Shown here in pieces: positions 34,501 through 37,972 of a stretch of 37,972 nt of DNA. The notes beneath the pieces were generated by a model. That model had not been told where the DNA came from and made no database searches. It saw nothing but the letters and a program-made list of their open reading frames with translations. A program made the position numbers and the translations under genes. Position 1 is the stretch's first letter, and every line of letters begins with the position of its first letter. This DNA is from Apostichopus parvimensis (lineage: Eukaryota > Echinodermata > Holothuroidea > Aspidochirotida > Stichopodidae). The stretch spans positions 68,287 to 106,258 of the forward strand of contig KN886142.1 in the NCBI GenBank assembly GCA_000934455.1, given 5' to 3'.

Positions 34501-34764
34501 CTGTATAGAAACTGCATAGAAAGAAAAGAATTGCAAATGCTAACAATGAAGTATAGTAAGATATTATAATTTCATTTGCATTGAAAGCCTTTTGTTTTTG
34601 TCATTGCACTTTATAAGAGCAGCCACATTTTACATTGCTGAAATGACAGCATCTGCATCTGAGGATCCACTTCAAATTATTAGCATTGGACACATGAACA
34701 AAACTTACAACACCACAATGTTAGGTTTTCTCAAAGTAAATGCTTGGACATATATTTCTCCACT
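28385..34764 (-). CDS. Spliced multi-pass membrane protein gene, family not recognised (8 exons, partial at both ends)
   Basis: Eight minus-strand exons (34764..34709, 34459..34327, 33325..33107, 32531..32440, 31807..31743, 30899..30785, 29379..29318, 28509..28385) join into 867 nt, or 289 open codons. All seven introns are GT-AG and intron phases run 2,0,0,2,1,2,1 without a break, which is strong internal support. The product is extremely hydrophobic. Likely membrane spans lie near residues 16-38, 43-63, 67-95 (possibly two), 104-120, 137-159, 166-185, 189-209 and 251-278. Short polar links include YIDDRPVVVK (about 127-136) and a proline/serine stretch at 211-223. No catalytic motif, signal peptide or cysteine pattern stands out. 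Introns are about 250-1,500 bp. The start codon and 5' exons are not resolved, and the last supported exon ends in phase 0 at a strong donor, so the protein continues. A polytopic membrane role is inferred from composition only. I could not match it to a known family. Confidence 0.85.
28576..28596. repeat. Run of 21 consecutive C
   Basis: A homopolymer inside the region just upstream of exon 8 of the minus-strand gene. On the minus strand it is poly-G in the pre-mRNA intron. Confidence 0.97.
29318..29379 (-). CDS. Membrane protein gene, exon 7 (62 nt)
   Basis: This small exon has acceptor tttctggatctcag and donor gtaagg. It encodes a basic amphipathic stretch, RSKSLHSSVAKILYGFLHLK. Including it makes exon 8 read in its hydrophobic frame with a canonical acceptor. 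Skipping it would force exon 8 into a polar frame. That is good evidence that it is real. Confidence 0.8.
29517..29554. repeat. Imperfect CA simple repeat
   Basis: cacacacacgcaaacaaaca and surrounding CA-rich sequence in an intron of the minus-strand gene. Confidence 0.7.
30053..30435. mobile_element. Foldback element with 67-bp perfect inverted repeats
   Basis: The arms at 30113..30179 and 30368..30434 are exact reverse complements over all 67 bases. They contain gacgtttcgatcctagcagg on the left and its complement on the right. The 188-bp middle is strongly pyrimidine-rich on the plus strand. The 13-bp word atataacaaattt occurs at 30040..30052 and again at 30436..30448, exactly abutting the 3' arm. 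This suggests a target-site duplication around a 383-bp insertion. It lies in an intron between exons 6 and 7 of the membrane-protein gene. It encodes no transposase, so it is non-autonomous. The ORF at 30273..30512 is not considered real. Confidence 0.85.
30785..30899 (-). CDS. Membrane protein gene, exon 6 (115 nt)
   Basis: The acceptor is ctttctttctgtag and the donor gtgaga. In the phase set by exon 5 it reads GIISDCALMSFYLTWCLWVM, a membrane span, then a polar proline-containing stretch ending PPATWE. Another frame is also open here and looks superficially like protein, but it does not fit the phases of exons 5 and 7. Confidence 0.87.
31743..31807 (-). CDS. Membrane protein gene, exon 5 (65 nt)
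   Basis: The acceptor is ctttctttttgtcag and the donor gtgtgt. It completes the split tryptophan, then encodes ILASIAVMSLVLLIVTLV followed by the charged KDE. It ends in phase 1. Confidence 0.85.
32440..32531 (-). CDS. Membrane protein gene, exon 4 (92 nt)
   Basis: The acceptor is cactcttttcag and the donor gtaaga. It encodes a single membrane span beginning TTVLGITVISYVA and a short loop TGSHSIK. It ends with TG of a tryptophan codon completed by the next exon. Confidence 0.88.
33107..33325 (-). CDS. Membrane protein gene, exon 3 (219 nt)
   Basis: The acceptor follows the tract tctaattcag and the donor is gtaaac. The exon is exactly 73 codons, phase 0 at both ends. It begins INRIPLM, runs through one long or two short membrane spans interrupted by PMDLFPS, then a further span (about LLMMLEAIAVVYFVM), and ends in the polar sequence YIDDRPVVVK. 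Confidence 0.9.
33930..34180 (-). mobile_element. tRNA-derived SINE in an intron
   Basis: On the minus strand there is a perfect A-box-like TGGCTAAGTGG (34169..34159). A B-box-like GGTTCGATCCC follows (34114..34104) about 44 nt later, the arrangement of an internal RNA polymerase III promoter with a tRNA-Ser/Leu-like long spacer. The tRNA-like head spans about 34177..34098. The rest, down to about 33930, is an unclassified body whose 3' limit I cannot place. It lies in the intron between exons 2 and 3 of the membrane-protein gene, in the same orientation. A plain tRNA gene is less likely because cloverleaf pairing was not evident. Confidence 0.6.
34327..34459 (-). CDS. Membrane protein gene, exon 2 (133 nt)
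   Basis: The acceptor is ccatgtgtcag and the donor gtatgt. Only one frame is open, encoding YLPGIQWMLLV, then a Gly-Pro-Asp turn, then a second hydrophobic run ending ADILPV. It holds the first two membrane spans. It ends in phase 0. Confidence 0.85.
34709..34764 (-). CDS. Membrane protein gene, exon 1 of those supported (56 nt)
   Basis: This exon encodes SGEIYVQAFTLRKPNIVV plus two bases of a split leucine codon. The donor is gtaagt and the acceptor gatgcag; the pyrimidine tract is weak. It was chosen because its 2-nt overhang completes the first codon of the next exon and extends a hydrophobic segment. An in-frame ATG lies 6 nt upstream of the acceptor boundary, with a stop shortly before it. 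The exon could therefore instead be the start of the coding sequence, although the short lead makes an internal exon more likely. Confidence 0.6.
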
Positions 34765-34984
34765 CTGCATCCAAGCATACACTTAAGAATATTAGCCTTG
34801 GGGCTTGGACTAATCATTTAAATAAAATAGTTAATTGGAATATGATGGCAATGGGGTCTAGGTGAAAGTATGATTAGCTCTGGAAATATCAACTGGACTT
34901 CTGTGCATTTGAATGCTTAGATAGGTCTCCCAAGTGGCCCTGCTGCCCCTGCATTCTACAGTTACTCACAAGTTTCAAAAATAT

Positions 34985-35880
34985 CAGTAGCAGTACAAAA
35001 TAGGCTAATCGCCAGTAGTCGCGATTACACTTTGGAAGTTTGATTAATCGCACTCACAACCTAAATTGCAATTACTCGACTACAAGCTAGCACTACACAT
35101 AAGTTGCTTTGAAAAATAGCCTAACCTATCAAAAACAACACTATAAAGCAGTTTGTCAGCAGATATCAAAGTATACAGGTTCTCACAATGCTACACTTGC
35201 ACTGTGCTGTTTTAAAAATCTGCAAGCACCCGCTCCAGTTAGATTCATGCGTTTGCTTGTCAGTAACACGCTTGCTTTGCAATGCAACATTCAATCCTAG
35301 TAATGTTTATTTTTGCGCTAATTCGTAACTTATTAATCTTTTACATTTGCCAAAGTATTTATAATTTCTTCAAACATGTTTAAAATTACTTCATAACTGG
35401 CCTGGTTCTCATTCATCCGATGTCTGAAAAAGTGTGTCAGTTGCGGTATAGTTTAATTTTAATGTGCAAAATATGTGCCTGCTATCGCACTAGACTAGAG
35501 CCTAGCCTAGAATATCCTTCTATAGAAAACTCTTGCATACTAATCATCAAACTGCTACAAGTGTTACATCTATTCATTGTTTGCATGTTTGCTTTTATTA
35601 GTGCTAGTAGTTGTAGTAGCCTCGTAGACTCATTCGAAAGTTTTTGATTTACTGTGAAGGATTTTAAGAAATGTTACAGATTGAAAGTTGTTCACAGTTT
35701 TTGTTTGGTAGATGTTTTGACACCACACGATAAGACAGGAAAAATAAAGAAATAAAGACAGTGCACCAAAGTGAGAAAGATTTTTTTTGACTATTTCTGC
35801 AATGTAAATATGACAGTGGTGACATCATAACTGTAACCGAGTAATCGCGAGAAAAGCTATGCGATTAATTGACTACAATT
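34985..35880. mobile_element. Possible decayed hAT-like non-autonomous element
   Basis: Words of the type gtaatcgcgattac / gcgattaatcgc occur near 34985..35090 and again near 35835..35875. The left end contains attactcgactacaag, and the right contains its approximate complement around gcgattaattgactacaa. Words like these are common in hAT-derived repeats of animals (general knowledge). The interior has no transposase frame. End points are uncertain and this may be two unrelated fragments. Confidence 0.3.
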
Positions 35881-35919
35881 TACAAAGGAAAGAGTCGACT
35901 TTCAGTATCAGCACTAATA

Positions 35920-36125
35920 TAGGCTGGGCCTAATGACATAGCAGTCTAGGCCTATGCTGGTAGTGCCTAGTGGTACAGTGCCATGAACTCCAGGGAGAAG
36001 CCTGCTAGGCTAGTACCAGGGAGCTGCTACTCTAACGTGAACTAACTTAAAGGCCCTAGGCTACAGCCTAGGCAGTAGGCTATAGCACTTAGCAGAACAT
36101 TAGGCCTATCCTAGGCCTTATAGTA
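35920..36125. repeat. Cluster of AGGCCT / CCTAGG words
   Basis: Variants of taggcctaggc recur about ten times in 200 bp, for example tctaggcctatg, ccctaggctacagcctaggc and ttaggcctatcctaggcctt. Many are self-complementary. There is no strict period. The half-palindrome shared with 27422..27438 lies within it at 36016. Confidence 0.7.
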
Positions 36126-37029
36126 GTACTAAGAAAGTCTTGTACAATTGGACAAAGTCGTTGTTTCTTCTTGCGGCATTTCATAGAAATGGTTAGGACT
36201 GGATATCGTTTTTTTTTTTAATTATGGCTTTCTAAGACTATACATAAGCTATCTCATTCCGTTTGGCCTAGTTCTGCGATACTAGCCTAACGTTAAGCCT
36301 TTGTAAACCGCACAGTGTCTATGCCATATCAATTTCTATGGTCTTTGCTATAAATACTGAATGGCATACGTTAGGAACAGGCGCACCCGTGAGGGTGATT
36401 CAAATCTACCTCAAATGTTCAAGACTACCAAAGATATTTCACCATCCGAAAGTGAAATATCTTTGTGACAACTCACGAAAAATTTGTAAAGCGCGCTTGT
36501 CGTAACACAGTAACCAGAATTATGTAAACTTGAAAAGCTAGTTTTGTGCGATCACAAGTTGCACATAGATGTCAATAGTTTATTTCTTTAAACTAAAGGG
36601 AAGCAATTGTCAAAAGAAATGACATGCGATTCGCGACCACTTCTGGTATGAACTACTGACTGACCTCGGTACAGTTGTTAATTTGTCGAACCTTTGGTAA
36701 AACTTTCCACATACTTGTAATTTATGTTCATTTTAGAATAAGAACAACATCCTGTTTCCAATTACATTGCGCCAGGTGATGCTGTGAACTTTTGTATAAA
36801 TTTAAGTAGCATCCTGCACTTCAGTTGGGCTGTGAATAATTGTAAACATCTGTCCACTGGAAAGCACCCTTGTAGCCATGCAAATCACCCGGGTCATTCA
36901 GGGTTAAAAATTGAAGAAATCTCTGAACATTTCTCTTCAACTCGTTGAGCACTTTAAACTAAACTAAGAGAGCTTCGCCCCTGTCCCCTACCAGTGCTCC
37001 GCCCTGGACCCAGCCAGGTGCCCTAACGC
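36126..37029. other. No supported gene; one hairpin
   Basis: A perfect hairpin at 36429..36465 has arms caaagatatttcac and gtgaaatatctttg around a 9-nt loop. No exon of the minus-strand gene could be supported here, although its 5' end should lie in this direction. Confidence 0.55.
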
Positions 37030-37230
37030 CGGTGTGACAGTACAGAGTGTCCCCCTGTACAAAGTGTCCGCGGAGACACTTTGTACCAGCATATTTAGTC
37101 CGGTCGGACATTATCTGCTGAAAATTGTGTCCCCACCTCACAGCAAATATGGTCCGACCGGACGAAATGTCCTGGTACAGAATGTCCGCAAATACTTCAT
37201 AGTATATTTTGTCCCGCATAAAATGTAGGC
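37030..37230. mobile_element. GTCC-type nested palindromic element
   Basis: A 12-bp perfect hairpin, gtacaaagtgtc / gacactttgtac (37057..37068 and 37075..37086), lies beside a second complementary pair, gtccggtcggac (37098..37109) and gtccgaccggac (37152..37163). Further variants of the word ggacattttgtcc are scattered through the block. This looks like a non-autonomous, highly palindromic DNA element. The ORF at 37240..36959 is the repeat read through. Confidence 0.6.
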
Positions 37231-37972
37231 AATTCGACATTCAAAAGGCAATGAATTTCATTATTTATGTATTTTAGATCCTCCTTATAGCAGGAACTCG
37301 CGATTATATCAATCATTAAAACAGATGCATACATAGTTACATGTTCATGACATAAATGAGGCGTTGTGCGTTGCTACAAAACAAAAAATAGAGGGTAAAA
37401 AGAAGAAAAGGTAACAAGTCTTCCATCTGTAAAAGATGTCAATCATGTTTTGTTGTGATTGCTGCTATTTAATCCTCCGTATACGTTGCATGTTGTATTC
37501 GGCCACTATTTTGCGTTCATAGTCATCTTTACAGAGGGAGAGATCGCATCAACCTAACTTCCTCCCCAACGGAGGGCGGGTACGGGAAAGCAACAGCTAC
37601 AACAAATGATAATTGTCAGTGGTAAAAGATTACGAACTTAAAGGAGTTCAAACTTCATTGTAGCCGCATTTCCCCATCACACAGTGGGTAAGATTTGGCA
37701 ATTATGGTAATTGTACTTCATAGGTTGCCTAGCCAATATGAAATTTCATCTGGGTGCGTAAAGCTCATTATAGGACGGGAACCTAGGGTGTTTTCAAGTT
37801 ACATCCTAAACGAAATCGGCAATAATGTATACCACACTCAGGCCCTTGAAAATGTCATCACTGCCCCAACCCTCCCCGTACGGGCCTGACACCTGTTTCT
37901 TGACTTTCATTACCACTTTATTACTTTTTTACACTTCCTTATTTTTCTCACTCAATCGTCGAGTCAAGGTTT
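37231..37972. other. No supported gene
   Basis: Short ORFs only. No repeat, promoter or exon recognised. Confidence 0.5.

Noticed and set aside
34976-35030. Possible further upstream exon reading DYWRLAYFVLLLIFLKL before gtgagt on the minus strand
   Set aside because: The phase fits exon 1, but there is no good acceptor, and the sequence overlaps the cgcgattac-type repeat words, so chance is the simpler explanation.
36959-37240. 93-codon minus-strand ORF
   Set aside because: It is the GTCC palindromic repeat read through, and the translation is internally repetitive with no family resemblance.
1-37972. CRISPR arrays, prokaryotic operons, phage or integrase systems
   Set aside because: The tandem repeats have no unique spacers of constant length, and the gene structure is eukaryotic with introns. 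No such system is present.

Overview
This is a window of AT-rich, intron-rich animal nuclear DNA. There is no operon structure and there are no long intact ORFs. What is present is a spliced gene with GT-AG introns, several unrelated minisatellites, short hairpin insertions, a foldback element and a tRNA-derived SINE. The overall texture (kilobase introns, clusters of AGGCCT words, foldback copies of the word GACGTTTCGATCC) suggests a marine invertebrate, possibly an echinoderm. That is an inference from general appearance, not an identification.

The one gene I can support well lies on the minus strand at 34764..28385. Eight exons join through seven introns. Every junction is canonical and reading phase is kept throughout. 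They encode 289 codons of a very hydrophobic protein with about eight or nine membrane spans. I do not recognise the family, and neither end is resolved. The 5' part with the start codon is missing, and no upstream exon could be supported. Three phase-compatible 3' exons are possible: one at 28080, one at 14903, and a long acidic-plus-hydrophobic one at 5030..4683. The last could instead be the end of a separate gene.

Layout: 1-2.4 kb has no recognisable gene. 2.4-2.8 kb is a 53-bp tandem repeat. 4.1-5.3 kb holds weak coding-like stretches on both strands, including the minus-strand terminal-exon candidate. 7.84-8.89 kb is a 19-bp minisatellite with a 171-bp higher-order period; it produces a misleading 427-codon ORF. 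9.69-9.96 kb is a 65-bp tandem repeat and 10.43-10.92 kb an 83/90-bp one. 11-18.2 kb is largely featureless. 18.2-19.8 kb is a head-to-head inverted minisatellite interrupted by a tiny hairpin insertion with a target-site-like duplication. 20-28.4 kb is mostly featureless, with a degenerate repeat at 22.3 kb and a long palindrome at 27.4 kb. 28.4-34.8 kb is the membrane-protein gene; its introns carry a 67-bp perfect foldback element and a tRNA-derived SINE. 35-37.3 kb is rich in inverted repeats and AGGCCT words.

I found no bacterial-style defence system, CRISPR array or complete autonomous transposon. The most distinctive content is the set of inverted and palindromic structures and the unrecognised membrane-protein gene.
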